DNA of 47,749 bases from JBBRGK01 sp036741355. GTDB lineage: Bacteria > Chloroflexota > Dehalococcoidia > CAUJGQ01. Under the pieces are notes generated by a model, which did no database searches, was not told the origin of the DNA, and saw only the letters and a list, made by a program, of their open reading frames with translations. Shown here piece after piece: positions 15,769 to 23,283 of the stretch. The stretch lies in contig DAINSK010000026.1 in NCBI GenBank assembly GCA_036741355.1, positions 1 through 47,749 of the forward strand. The letters run 5' to 3'. The position numbers and the translations under genes are program-made. Each line of letters begins with the position of its first letter. Position 1 is the stretch's first letter.

Positions 15769-15951
15769 TCAGTCGACGAACGCGGTGCTGAGGAGAACGT
15801 TGGACAAGTCGCGCTGGAGCGATGGCGCCATCGGACGCATGCTCTCAGTTTCACGCAAATAGCAGCGTAGACAGATACATCGGCCGCTGGGTCCGCTAAC
15901 GACCGTATCGTCCAGCGGGGCGTCGAAGTGGCAGATCATGCAGATGAACAT
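15769..15951 (-). CDS. Small zinc-ribbon protein, 60 residues
   Basis: Cys4/Cys7 (CMIC) and Cys27/Cys30 (CLRC) form a single four-cysteine zinc ribbon with 19 residues between the pairs; the segment GPSGRCICLRCY resembles short proteins I associate with Chloroflexota. GAGG stands seven bases before the ATG. It is convergent with the M16 gene, 22 bases away. Function unknown; the C-terminal half is a plain helix-forming stretch. Confidence 0.55.
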   Translation of the reverse strand: MFICMICHFDAPLDDTVVSGPSGRCICLRCYLRETESMRPMAPSLQRDLSNVLLSTAFVD

Positions 15952-16045
15952 GCGCGCGCCTCGTGCGCCAGCGTTGCAACTCGTGCAGCACTGGTTACCG
16001 CCCCAATCAACGGAGAGACTCAGGGATACCCCGTATGCCGTGACA

Positions 16046-16078
16046 TAGCCGGTATCGATTCCGATACTATGCCGGCTA
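16046..16078. repeat. Long interrupted inverted repeat downstream of the FmdB-like gene
   Basis: TAGCCGG-TATCG, loop ATTC, CGATA-CTATG-CCGGCTA: twelve pairs with a five-base bulge. CATAG/CTATG gives an alternative pairing. It lies in the 186-base gap between two minus-strand genes. No T run follows on the minus strand, so it may be an RNA processing or operator element rather than a terminator. Confidence 0.45.
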
Positions 16079-16137
16079 GGCTCGGATTTGGCGTTTTGTT
16101 ATGACTATTTGGGCAAGCCTGCGGGGACTGGTTGCAT

Positions 16138-16413
16138 CTAATCGGTGTGGGAAGACGGGAAGTTCATGTTCAGGCGACTCAGGGGGTCGTCCTTCATCGT
16201 GTCGACGTGGTCCATCTCCCGCTCGATCCGGGGGTCGAGTTGATCGAGCTGCATGCTGATTGAACGATGATAGGCGAAAGACGAAAGCTTGCGTTCGGAA
16301 GTGCTGCCGCAATACGGGCAGACGGGTGGAGTCTCACCGCCTGAACTCACGTGGCGCGCCAGCTTGCTGAAGCCTTGCGTGCAACCGGTGCAGCGGTACT
16401 CGTATAGGGGCAC
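16138..16413 (-). CDS. FmdB-family zinc-ribbon protein
   Basis: A 91-residue protein opening with MPLYEYRC, the hallmark of the FmdB regulatory-protein family. Zinc-binding cysteine pairs are Cys8/Cys11 and Cys32/Cys35 (CPYC). The family was named for a regulator of formamidase but is widespread and mostly uncharacterised. The C-terminal 40 residues are acidic and histidine-containing, without a known domain. It starts about 30 bases after the larger zinc-ribbon gene and may share its transcript. Confidence 0.85.
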   Translation of the reverse strand: MPLYEYRCTGCTQGFSKLARHVSSGGETPPVCPYCGSTSERKLSSFAYHRSISMQLDQLDPRIEREMDHVDTMKDDPLSRLNMNFPSSHTD

Positions 16414-16444
16414 GTGACGGGCACCTCGTAACGGAGACTACGGA

Positions 16445-16963
16445 TCAGGAACTGGCCATCGCCGTCATCTTGCTGTAGCAGTCCTGGCAGAAGATAACGC
16501 GGTTACCCGAGTCTGCCGAGACAGTGGTTTCTTTACCGCAGGCCATGCAGGTCGCGGTGTAGCTGCGCGGACCGTCGTTGCTGGCTGCGTCAAAGGAGCG
16601 CTTCCCGTTCCCGCCAATTCCGCTATCGGCGTCCCGCCCGCCGCGATCAAAATCACGACGCGGACCCCTGCCCCGTCCTCCGGCGCCGCCCCGGTTGCCG
16701 GGGCCGCTCGCTCGTCCCTGGCTCTGGGCCCGCGGACCGGTGTAGACCGGTTGGCCGCCGCCTCGTGGTGCGCCGCTGGCAGCGCCCACAACGGCGCTTG
16801 CCGGCGAATCCCCGCGCTGTTGTCGACGGTTCTGGCGACAGGATGGGCATCGCTTCGGTTCGTTTGTAAACCCTTTCGTTGCGTGAAATTCTTGGTCCCG
16901 CGCCGAGAACGTGAACGGGGCCTGGCAGTCGACGCAGGTGAGCGTCTTGTCGGTGTACGCCAC
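16445..16963 (-). CDS. Zinc-ribbon protein with Gly/Arg-rich linker
   Basis: A 172-residue protein with a zinc ribbon at each end. The N-terminal one is of the type MAYTDKTLTCVDC ... RCPSC (Cys10, Cys13, Cys39, Cys42), which occurs in many small bacterial proteins. The C-terminal one has CMAC and CQDC pairs. Residues 50-130 are a low-complexity Gly/Arg/Ala linker with RGG-like repeats, which in other proteins often binds RNA. A nucleic-acid-binding or translation-linked role is a guess. Paralogs usually exist in Chloroflexota genomes. Start is ATG with GGAGG-like AGGAGG about 12 bases upstream. Confidence 0.8.
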   Translation of the reverse strand: MAYTDKTLTCVDCQAPFTFSARDQEFHATKGFTNEPKRCPSCRQNRRQQRGDSPASAVVGAASGAPRGGGQPVYTGPRAQSQGRASGPGNRGGAGGRGRGPRRDFDRGGRDADSGIGGNGKRSFDAASNDGPRSYTATCMACGKETTVSADSGNRVIFCQDCYSKMTAMASS

Positions 16964-17162
16964 GCGACAGCCTCCTGGGAGGTGATAGGCTCGGTTCGGT
17001 CATCGGAGCGGCCGGCTGTGAAAAACGCGGGGAAGGGGCCGCGAGCAGCGGCGCGATGGCGGAACTTACACCTCACGGATCGTATCACACGGCTGTGGCG
17101 GGGCAAAACAGAGGACGTTATGCGCCGCTTTGCGTTTTGCAATTTGGCTCGGGGAATAGAGG

Positions 17163-17468
17163 TTGACCGTCTCACCCAGGGGCATCGAACGCGAGCTTCG
17201 CTTCCGGCTGCGCGGCGACGGACGCGCGGACCTGGCCGACCGCGCCGTGGAAGGGGTGCGGCTGACCGACGATGGCAGCACCGTCTACGTTCACATCTTT
17301 ATGCGACACGATTGGCCGAGATTCCGGCCCGGCGACGTCTACCCTCTTGCGTTTGCCGATCATCCCGACCTCAGGTCTTTGGCTCAATGGCGGGCGTTCC
17401 TTGAGGAGGCGAGGCTGCTGCTCGACGACGATTTCATCCGGATCATCGCCTGGCTAGACGGTCGCTAG
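17163..17468 (+). CDS. Hypothetical protein, about 100 residues
   Basis: Not recognised. The reading frame opens at a TTG right after an in-frame stop, with GGGGA eight bases upstream. The protein is acidic with a pattern of short strands (ELRFRLRGDG, TVYVHIFMRH) followed by a helix (FLEEARLLLDDDFIRIIAWLDG), which looks like a folded domain. Codon bias is typical of coding sequence here (GC-rich third positions). It is convergent with the small zinc-ribbon pair at 17722-18071. It could still be a chance frame. Confidence 0.45.
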   Translation: MTVSPRGIERELRFRLRGDGRADLADRAVEGVRLTDDGSTVYVHIFMRHDWPRFRPGDVYPLAFADHPDLRSLAQWRAFLEEARLLLDDDFIRIIAWLDGR

Positions 17469-17662
17469 GAATCGCTTCTCGGCGTCTACCCGGTTTTTCA
17501 GTCGTCGCCGAATGAGCTGATGCAATAGAGGCGTCCTGAACACGATACTGCGAGCTACTAGAAAGGCTGCGGGCGCGTCCCCATAACTCGGCGGCGTTGG
17601 AATCGTGAAAGGCGAGGATGGTGAGTAGCGTCGAACGAGCAGCAACTGGACTACAAACACGC

Positions 17663-17686
17663 GGGGAGAGCATCGTTGCTCTCCCC
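17663..17686 (-). terminator. Strong hairpin, probable bidirectional terminator
   Basis: GGGGAGAGCA-TCGT-TGCTCTCCCC: a perfect ten-pair stem with a four-base loop. It lies 36 bases past the stop of the minus-strand zinc-ribbon gene. CTTTTA follows on the plus strand and GTTTG on the minus strand. It sits between convergent genes. The rest of 17469-17721 shows no gene I can support. Confidence 0.6.
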
Positions 17687-17721
17687 GTTGCGTGCTTTTA
17701 CCCCGTGTATCCGGCATCGGA

Positions 17722-17892
17722 CTAGGAACGCTTGCCTCGCTGCAGGCGGTACGGGTGCTCTACTTCGCTGTTTCTGAACTCGCGTTCGGCGCCACAAATC
17801 CGGCAAACTGCGTGACTGCAGGCGCCGGCCGGCGGGTCGATTTGCCAGTGGTGCTTACAATCCGGCGCAACCGCAACTTCCAAGCCTTCCAT
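17722..17892 (-). CDS. Small zinc-ribbon protein, 56 residues
   Basis: Below the length usually called. The ATG at 17892 has GGGGAAGG three bases upstream. The protein contains a CKHHW segment (Cys12, His14, His15) and CRICG (Cys30, Cys33), followed by AEREFRNSE. I recall the combined pattern C-x-HHW, then a Gly/Pro-rich turn, then CRxCGxxREFxNS from a family of very short Chloroflexota proteins; this is memory, not a search. Zinc binding through Cys12, His, Cys30 and Cys33 is likely. Function unknown. Confidence 0.6.
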   Translation of the reverse strand: MEGLEVAVAPDCKHHWQIDPPAGACSHAVCRICGAEREFRNSEVEHPYRLQRGKRS

Positions 17893-17903
17893 ATACCTTC
17901 CCC

Positions 17904-18071
17904 TTAACTAAACGGCGCCGGGTTAGGTCGGAGAAGTCCGTACCCCACTGACGACCGTAGGAACGACACGGCCAGCACAGGACAGCAGTCCTGGCAGAAG
18001 AGGCAGCGAAAGGCGGGATCCTTGTGGGAGTGTAGCTCTACCGGCAACGACCGGAAATAGGATAGGAGCAA
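17904..18071 (-). CDS. Possible cysteine-rich small protein, coupled to the next gene
   Basis: A short frame from a TTG (no good ribosome site) that ends 11 bases before the ATG of the following zinc-ribbon gene, with that gene's ribosome site right after the stop. The middle reads HSHKDPAFRCLFCQDCC, and the HKDP part also occurs in the cysteine-rich protein at 11376-11618. It may be a small zinc protein or a decayed relative. The alternative ATG frame at 18126 in another phase looks non-coding. Confidence 0.25.
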   Translation of the reverse strand: MLLSYFRSLPVELHSHKDPAFRCLFCQDCCPVLAVSFLRSSVGYGLLRPNPAPFS

Positions 18072-18152
18072 CGCAGATAACGTGCAACCGTGACGACAGT
18101 ATCACCGGGGCTGAAACCGCATCCAATGGGCAAGGTGAACACGCCGGGCTGT

Positions 18153-18815
18153 CTACAGGGCCATGTCCCTGACGTTCGGCGCAACCCGAAGCGTTGCTTC
18201 GGTGAGACTTACGACGTCCTCGACGGTGACTCCGGGAGCGACTTCGCGCAGCAGAAGCCCCTCGGCATCGACCTCGATGACCGCAAGGTCGGTGACGATC
18301 AAATCGACGCAGCGTTGCGCGGTGAGCGGATAGCTGCAGCGTTGCAGGATCTTCGGAGCCCCCTTCGGCGTCACATGCTCCATTGCGACGATCAGACGGC
18401 GAGCGCCCGCGGCAAGGTCCATGGCGCCGCCGATGCTCCCGCCGCCGCGCTCGGGGACGATCCAGTTGGCCAGGTCTCCGTGCTCCGATACCTGCAGTCC
18501 GCCGAGCACGGAGACATCGACGTGGCCGCCCCGAATCATGGCGAACGAGGCATCACTGCTGAAGAACGAGGCGCCGGGTTTGATACTGACCGGCTGACCT
18601 CCGGCGTTGATGATGTCCTGATCGAACTCGTCCTCGACGATGCCGCCGTAGCCCAGGATCCCATTCTCGGCCTGGAAGATAACGTGCACCCCTTCCGGCA
18701 CGAAACTGGAGACCAGCGTCGGGAGACCGAACCCAAGGTTTACGCTCATACCATCGCGGAGCTCTCGGGCGATGCGTAGGGCGATCAATTCACGCGTCAG
18801 TCCCACTGGCGCCAT
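18153..18815 (-). CDS. 3-oxoacid CoA-transferase family, subunit B
   Basis: The beta subunit of a class I CoA-transferase, 220 residues. The catalytic glutamate is in QAENGILGYGG (Glu50), the residue that forms the glutamyl-CoA thioester. Further family blocks: NAGGQPVSIKPGASFF, GGHVDVSVLGGLQVSEHGDLANW, GGAMDLAAGARR and HVTPKGAPKI. The family exchanges CoA between succinate or acetate and acetoacetate or other acids. The start at 18815 has GAGG seven bases upstream; an ATG seven codons earlier is possible. It follows the alpha subunit gene closely, so the two form one enzyme. Confidence 0.92.
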   Translation of the reverse strand: MAPVGLTRELIALRIARELRDGMSVNLGFGLPTLVSSFVPEGVHVIFQAENGILGYGGIVEDEFDQDIINAGGQPVSIKPGASFFSSDASFAMIRGGHVDVSVLGGLQVSEHGDLANWIVPERGGGSIGGAMDLAAGARRLIVAMEHVTPKGAPKILQRCSYPLTAQRCVDLIVTDLAVIEVDAEGLLLREVAPGVTVEDVVSLTEATLRVAPNVRDMAL

Positions 18816-18846
18816 CGGGGTGCCTCTTTTCGTCATGGCCCGCCTG

Positions 18847-19539
18847 TCAGGCGAGCCAGCGGATCTGGTGCCGCTCGCCGACTACGATACGGTCGACATA
18901 GATGCCGGGTGTGATGACCCTTTCCGGGTCGAGGTCTCCGGTCTCGACAATTTCGTCGACCTCCGCGATCACCACGATCGCGGCCGTCGCCATCGGCACG
19001 TTGAAATTGCGGCCGGAGCCGTGGTAGGTAAGGTTGCCCATGCGGTCGCCGCGATGCGCCTTGATCAAGGCGTAGTCCGCGAACAGTGGAAGCTCGAGCA
19101 GGTACTCGTCCCCGCTGAATGTCCGCTGTTCTTTCCCTTCGGCGACGGGAGTACCGACGCCGGTGCGCGTGTAAAAGCCGCCGATCCCGGCGCCCGCGGC
19201 GCGGATTCGTTCCGCGAGCGTACCCTGCGGCACGACCTCGAGCTCGACCCCGCCGGCACGATACTGCTGCTCAAAGAGACTCTGGCGTCCACCTGAGGCT
19301 CGGATGGCGAACGACGCGATCATTTTCTTCAACTGGCGCCGTTCGCACAGGACGTCGAGTTTGTCGCCCAGCCCGATGTTATTGGCGATGCCGGTGATAT
19401 CCCGAGTCCCTTGGCGCTGGAGTGCGAGGATCAGCGAGGTGGGTGACCCGGCGGACGCGAAGCCGCCGAACATAATCGTCACGCCGTCAGGGATATCGGC
19501 CACCGCGGCGTCGGGATCGGAGAAGACTTTGTCGATCAA
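18847..19539 (-). CDS. 3-oxoacid CoA-transferase family, subunit A
   Basis: The alpha subunit, 230 residues from a TTG start with GAGAGG ten bases upstream. Blocks FGGFASAGSP (CoA-binding), IANNIG, GTLAERIRAAGAGIGGFYTRTG, EQRTFSGDEYLLELP and LIKAHRGDRMGNLTY are typical of the AtoD/ScoA family. With the downstream B subunit it gives a heteromeric transferase for short-chain acyl-CoA such as acetoacetyl-CoA. No thiolase or hydroxybutyrate dehydrogenase is adjacent, so the exact acid is open. Two palindromes lie in the region upstream. Confidence 0.92.
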   Translation of the reverse strand: MIDKVFSDPDAAVADIPDGVTIMFGGFASAGSPTSLILALQRQGTRDITGIANNIGLGDKLDVLCERRQLKKMIASFAIRASGGRQSLFEQQYRAGGVELEVVPQGTLAERIRAAGAGIGGFYTRTGVGTPVAEGKEQRTFSGDEYLLELPLFADYALIKAHRGDRMGNLTYHGSGRNFNVPMATAAIVVIAEVDEIVETGDLDPERVITPGIYVDRIVVGERHQIRWLA

Positions 19540-19597
19540 GCCGGACTGACCTCTCTACCAACTGAACCGAACCGACACGGAGCGTTTTCGGTAGCTC

Positions 19598-19618
19598 CGG
19601 AACATACCGCATGTTCCG
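19598..19618. promoter_or_regulatory. Palindromic operator candidate upstream of the CoA-transferase genes
   Basis: CGGAACAT-ACCGC-ATGTTCCG: perfect 8-base arms around five bases, 60-80 bases upstream of the CoA-transferase start and divergent from the response regulator. GAAC/GTTC half sites recall LexA boxes, but the spacing is too wide for the Gram-positive SOS box. Confidence 0.5.
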
Positions 19619-19634
19619 ACGTGGGCGCGCTCCT

Positions 19635-19657
19635 CTGCAAGCGCTTGCGGCTTGCAG
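19635..19657. promoter_or_regulatory. LacI/cre-like operator nested in a wider inverted repeat
   Basis: GCAAGC-GCTTGC is a perfect 12-base palindrome (19637-19648). TGCAAGCGCTTGCG fits the LacI/CcpA-type consensus with a central CG except for the last base. CTGCAAG (19635) and CTTGCAG (ending 19657) form a second, overlapping repeat. No LacI-family gene is in the window. Confidence 0.4.
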
Positions 19658-19779
19658 CAGCGGTACATGATTTGAGAGAACAGGTGAAGCAACCGGCACT
19701 GGAGGATACCCGATTGGTTACCGGGATGAGCGAGGACGAGCGAAAACGGACAGGTTGTGGAGGAGATGGGGACGACTTG

Positions 19780-20439
19780 ATGGCCGGGGAGAAGATCATT
19801 CGCGTCATGATCGTGGATGACCACGCGGTCGTGCGCGAGGGCCTACGGACATATCTCGACCTGAGCGATGAGATCGAGGTGGTCGGCGAGGCGCGAAACG
19901 GCCGCGAGGCGATCGAGCGCGCCGCGGTATTGAAGCCCGACGTCGTGCTCATGGACCTGCTGATGCCCGAAATGGACGGCATCGCTGCTACGCGCGGCAT
20001 AAAAGAGATATGCCCGCAGACGAACGTGATCGTGCTTACCAGCTTTACCGACGACGAGCACATCACCCCCGCTTTACGTGCCGGCGCCACCGGTTATCTC
20101 CTCAAGGACATCTCCGCACCCGACCTGGTGAAGGCGATCGAGGGTGCAAATAAAGGGCAGGCGCAACTGCACCCCTACGTGGCGCGCAAGCTCATGGAGC
20201 AGGTGGCGATGCCCCAGCGGCGCGAGGAGCCGCCGGGGGCAGCATTGACGCCCCGTGAACTCGAGGTACTTCGCCTGATCGCCAACGGCATGAGCAACAA
20301 AGAGATAGCCCGCGACCTCGTTTTGAATGAGCGGACGGTCAAGGGCCACGTCAGCAACATCCTCAGCAAGCTGGGTCTGGCAGATCGTACCCAGGCTGCG
20401 TTATTTGCCGTACGCCAGGGCATCGTTCCGATGAACTGA
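19780..20439 (+). CDS. NarL/FixJ-family response regulator (orphan)
   Basis: A 219-residue regulator with receiver residues Asp13/Asp14, phospho-acceptor Asp59 (VLMDLLMPEMDG), a threonine in VLTSFTDD and lysine in GYLLKD. The LuxR-type HTH begins LTPRELEVLRLIANGMSNKEIA and ends with NERTVKGHVSNILSKLGL. This is the LiaR/DesR-like subgroup by eye. The ATG at 19780 is preferred over longer frames, which add a low-complexity N-terminus. No kinase is adjacent. It is divergent from the CoA-transferase genes across 240 bases with two palindromes. Confidence 0.9.
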   Translation: MAGEKIIRVMIVDDHAVVREGLRTYLDLSDEIEVVGEARNGREAIERAAVLKPDVVLMDLLMPEMDGIAATRGIKEICPQTNVIVLTSFTDDEHITPALRAGATGYLLKDISAPDLVKAIEGANKGQAQLHPYVARKLMEQVAMPQRREEPPGAALTPRELEVLRLIANGMSNKEIARDLVLNERTVKGHVSNILSKLGLADRTQAALFAVRQGIVPMN

Positions 20440-20472
20440 CAGCTAGAACCTCCCTGCCGGCGTCGCCTCTCC

Positions 20473-20501
20473 TTGAGCGGGCCGCTGGCCCAACTTATAG
20501 T
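20473..20501 (+). promoter_or_regulatory. Sigma-70 type promoter of rplI-dnaB
   Basis: TTGAGC, 17-base spacer, TATAGT, about 78 bases before the rplI ATG. The spacer itself contains the inverted repeat GGGCC-GCT-GGCCC. Confidence 0.55.
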
Positions 20502-20578
20502 GTAATCGGTGTGCGCCGGCGGAAATCCATCGTGGCGCAGTTTCATACGTGCGCAACGAACAAAAAGGGATCAGCGAG

Positions 20579-21037
20579 ATGAAAGTAGTTTTCCTTGAAG
20601 AAGCGCCGGGGGCGCGTATTGGCGACATAAGAGAAGTAAAGAACGGCTACGCGCGCAATTACCTGCTGCCGCGCGGAATGGCGTTGCCTGCAACTATAAC
20701 CTACATCGAGAAAGCCCAGTCCAGGATGCGTGCCGAAGAGCGGCGCCAGGCGTCGGTCGATACCCGGGCGCGCGAACTCGTCGAGAAGCTCGGCGACCAG
20801 CCGCTGGTAATGCATGCCAGGGTCGGCGAGACAGGGCGGCTCTATGGCTCCATTACCGCCGCGGACATTGCCGAGGCGTTGTCCGTGCGAGCCGGCCACG
20901 AGGTCGAACGGCGCACGATCGAGCTCGGTGAGCCGATCCGCCAGGTGGGCGAACACACGGTGCACGTGCGCTTGACTCGCAACGTGAGCACCGACGTTAC
21001 TGTGAAGGTTGAGGCCCAGGAAGAAGAATCCGAATAA
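20579..21037 (+). CDS. rplI: 50S ribosomal protein L9
   Basis: A 152-residue protein with the L9 N-terminal RNA-binding fold (MKVVFLEEAP, GDIREVKNGYARNYLLPRGMA), the long connecting helix, and the C-terminal domain (ARVGETGRLYGSITAADIAEAL). It binds 23S rRNA domain V and helps keep the reading frame. The start at 20579 follows AGGGA by about eight bases. rplI next to dnaB is a widespread arrangement. A terminator-like hairpin separates the two genes here. Confidence 0.97.
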   Translation: MKVVFLEEAPGARIGDIREVKNGYARNYLLPRGMALPATITYIEKAQSRMRAEERRQASVDTRARELVEKLGDQPLVMHARVGETGRLYGSITAADIAEALSVRAGHEVERRTIELGEPIRQVGEHTVHVRLTRNVSTDVTVKVEAQEEESE

Positions 21038-21054
21038 CCGGCGCGGCTTGTCAT

Positions 21055-21098
21055 AACCCCGGGGGTTCGGCGTGGCTGGCTCCCGGGGTTTGTTATAG
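21055..21098 (+). terminator. Rho-independent terminator after rplI
   Basis: AACCCCGGG and CCCGGGGTT pair around an 18-base loop and are followed by TGTTAT. It lies 17 bases past the rplI stop. Since dnaB starts 43 bases later, it may only attenuate. Confidence 0.65.
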
Positions 21099-21140
21099 AA
21101 TTACGGAGCTTCGGTTCAGCCATGTCGTGAGGCGCACACC

Positions 21141-22514
21141 GTGGTTCTCGAGAAGTTGCCACCACACGACATCGCCGCCGAAGAGGCCGTGATCGCCTCG
21201 ATCATGGTGGATGACGAGGCAGTTTTCAGGGTCTCGCCCTTGCTGCGCCCCGAGGATTTCTTTCTCGAGCGTAACGCCTGGATCTACGACACTTGCCTGG
21301 CGCTCTGGAACCGGAACGAGCCGACTAACCCGATCATGATCGCCCACGAACTGGGCGTCCGCGGCCAGCTCGAAGCGATCGGCGGCCCGGCCTACCTATC
21401 GCAGCTTACGACTGAACTTCCTACCGCGGTCGGCGTCGATTACTACGCCCGCATCGTAGCGCGCGACGCAGTCTATCGCCGCATGATCACCGCCGCAGGA
21501 CGTATGGCGCAGATGGCCTACGAGGGCGGCGCCGACCTGGATACGGCCCTGAGCCGCGCCGAGAGCCTGCTGATGGCGCTGCGCATCGGGCAGGGCACGG
21601 GGGACTTTCGACACATCCGCGACCTGCTCGATAAGTTCATCCAGGATGTCGGCGAAGAGGACGCCGAAGGCGAGTCGATCGCGTACCTTCGGACGGGTTT
21701 TCCGGCGCTCGACGCGTACCTGGGCGGGATGAAGCGCTCCGATCTCTTAATCGTCGCCGCGAGGCCGGGACTTGGAAAAACGAGTCTAGCGCTGACGATC
21801 GCCCGCAATGCCGCGGTGGCGCAGAACGCCCACGTCGGTGTCTTCTCGCTCGAGATGTCGGGTGAACAGCTTGCACAACGGCTGCTATCCAGCGAATCGG
21901 GGGTCGATCAGAACCGTCTGCTGCTCATGGGCCATCTGCGCGAAGACGAAGAGCGCCGGGTCATGGATTCAGTCGGCAAGCTATCCGCGCTCGAGATCTA
22001 CATCGACGACTCTGCCGGGTTGACGATCGCGGACATGCGGACTCGGGCCCGGAGGCTGGCGCACGAGCGCGGGCTGAACCTGATCATCGTTGACTATCTG
22101 CAGCTCATGCACTCCGGACTTTGGGGCGGGCAAGAAAACCGGGTACAGGAGATCAGCTTCATAACCCGCTCGCTAAAGGGGATCGCGCGCGAGCTCAACG
22201 TTCCGATCGTCGCCTGCTCTCAGTTATCGCGAGCGGTGGAATCTCGTACGCCGCACATCCCTATGCTGAGCGACCTGCGTGAATCTGGAAGCATCGAACA
22301 GGACGCCGACGTCGTCATGTTTATCTATCGCGAAGATGCCTACATGCGGAAGGACGACTGGCAGGACACTCATCCGGACCAACCGGGACGTAGCTACCCA
22401 ACGGGCATCGCGTCGATCATCATCGCCAAGCACAGGAATGGACCGACAGGGCAGGTAGATCTGCGATTCCACAATCGCACAACGAAATTTGAAGACCTGC
22501 AAGTCACCGACTGA
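21141..22514 (+). CDS. dnaB: Replicative DNA helicase
   Basis: A 457-residue hexameric helicase that unwinds DNA at the fork. The N-terminal DnaB domain starts LPPHDIAAEEAVIASIM. The RecA-like domain has Walker A ARPGLGKT (207-214), Walker B in LIIVDYLQLM, and the arginine finger region near KHRNGPTG at the end. No intein is present. The start is a GTG with GAGG upstream. It is followed by a DnaD-domain gene and a DnaC-like loader, so the primosome genes are consecutive. Confidence 0.97.
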   Translation: MVLEKLPPHDIAAEEAVIASIMVDDEAVFRVSPLLRPEDFFLERNAWIYDTCLALWNRNEPTNPIMIAHELGVRGQLEAIGGPAYLSQLTTELPTAVGVDYYARIVARDAVYRRMITAAGRMAQMAYEGGADLDTALSRAESLLMALRIGQGTGDFRHIRDLLDKFIQDVGEEDAEGESIAYLRTGFPALDAYLGGMKRSDLLIVAARPGLGKTSLALTIARNAAVAQNAHVGVFSLEMSGEQLAQRLLSSESGVDQNRLLLMGHLREDEERRVMDSVGKLSALEIYIDDSAGLTIADMRTRARRLAHERGLNLIIVDYLQLMHSGLWGGQENRVQEISFITRSLKGIARELNVPIVACSQLSRAVESRTPHIPMLSDLRESGSIEQDADVVMFIYREDAYMRKDDWQDTHPDQPGRSYPTGIASIIIAKHRNGPTGQVDLRFHNRTTKFEDLQVTD

Positions 22515-22527
22515 TGGTAAACAGCGC

Positions 22528-23283
22528 ATGAACGCCGGCGGATCGCCAAGCAGTATTAATGACCGAGTTCCCGAGAACCGCGGACCGGCGCGACAGGGCG
22601 GATTCCCTGCCGGCGCTCGCCAGACGGCGATACCGAGCGTGTTCTTCAGCGACGTGTTGCCGGCGATCGACGACCCCGCCGAGCTGCTCGTCACCCTGTA
22701 CGCTTTCTATCTGGTGAGCCGCCGCCGGGGCAGCCGCCGCTGGTTCGACGAGGCAGAGCTGGCTGCCGAGCCGCCACTCATGCGTTCGCTGGCAAAGGTA
22801 AACCCGGATTCGGCGGCTGCGCTCCGCGGCGGTCTGGACGCCGCCGTGAACCGTGGGTCGTTGTTACGGGCCGTCAGACACCGCGACGGCAGATCCCTCC
22901 GGTTATACGCAGTTCACATGCCGGGTGCTGCGGAGATGCTGGCTTCGCTCGACGCGAGGGTCCATCGTCCGGTCGATGGCGCCGGCGGCGCGGACAGGCA
23001 AGATCCGCTGCCCAACATTTTTGTGCTGTACGAAGAGAATATCGGCGTGATCTCACCATTGCTGGCGGATCAGCTTGGCACCGCAGAGGCGGATTATCCC
23101 TGGCCCTGGATCGAGGCGGCATTTCGCGAGGCCGTGGCGCTGAACCGTCGCAGTTGGCGGTATATTGAGCGTATTCTCGAACGCTGGCGAACCGAGGGAC
23201 CGGACCTTGAAGCGATTAGAAGATCTGCTGAGGGCGGGCGGAAGAGCCTGGCGGGACGATACTGGCGCCTCGTCAAGCGCTGA
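22528..23283 (+). CDS. DnaD-domain primosomal protein
   Basis: A 251-residue protein with a winged-helix-like N-terminal half and a C-terminal DnaD/DnaB_2 domain at about residues 164-222 (IFVLYEENIGVISPLLADQL, WIEAAFREAVALNRRSWRYIERILERW). In Bacillus, DnaD and the unrelated DnaB protein remodel oriC and help load the helicase with DnaI. The start is the ATG 13 bases after dnaB; ribosome site weak. It overlaps the next gene. The N-terminal 35 residues are unstructured and Pro/Gly-rich. Role in helicase loading is inferred from domain and neighbours. Confidence 0.85.
   Translation: MNAGGSPSSINDRVPENRGPARQGGFPAGARQTAIPSVFFSDVLPAIDDPAELLVTLYAFYLVSRRRGSRRWFDEAELAAEPPLMRSLAKVNPDSAAALRGGLDAAVNRGSLLRAVRHRDGRSLRLYAVHMPGAAEMLASLDARVHRPVDGAGGADRQDPLPNIFVLYEENIGVISPLLADQLGTAEADYPWPWIEAAFREAVALNRRSWRYIERILERWRTEGPDLEAIRRSAEGGRKSLAGRYWRLVKR

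Noticed and set aside
17454..17717. Minus-strand frames of 76 and 87 codons
   Set aside because: They run through the strong hairpin at 17663-17686, have no ribosome site and no family-like pattern.
19536..19590. tRNA-like D-arm (TTCAGTTGGTAGAG on the minus strand)
   Set aside because: No acceptor stem, anticodon arm or T arm fits around it; the next bases are the ribosome site and TTG start of the CoA-transferase A subunit.
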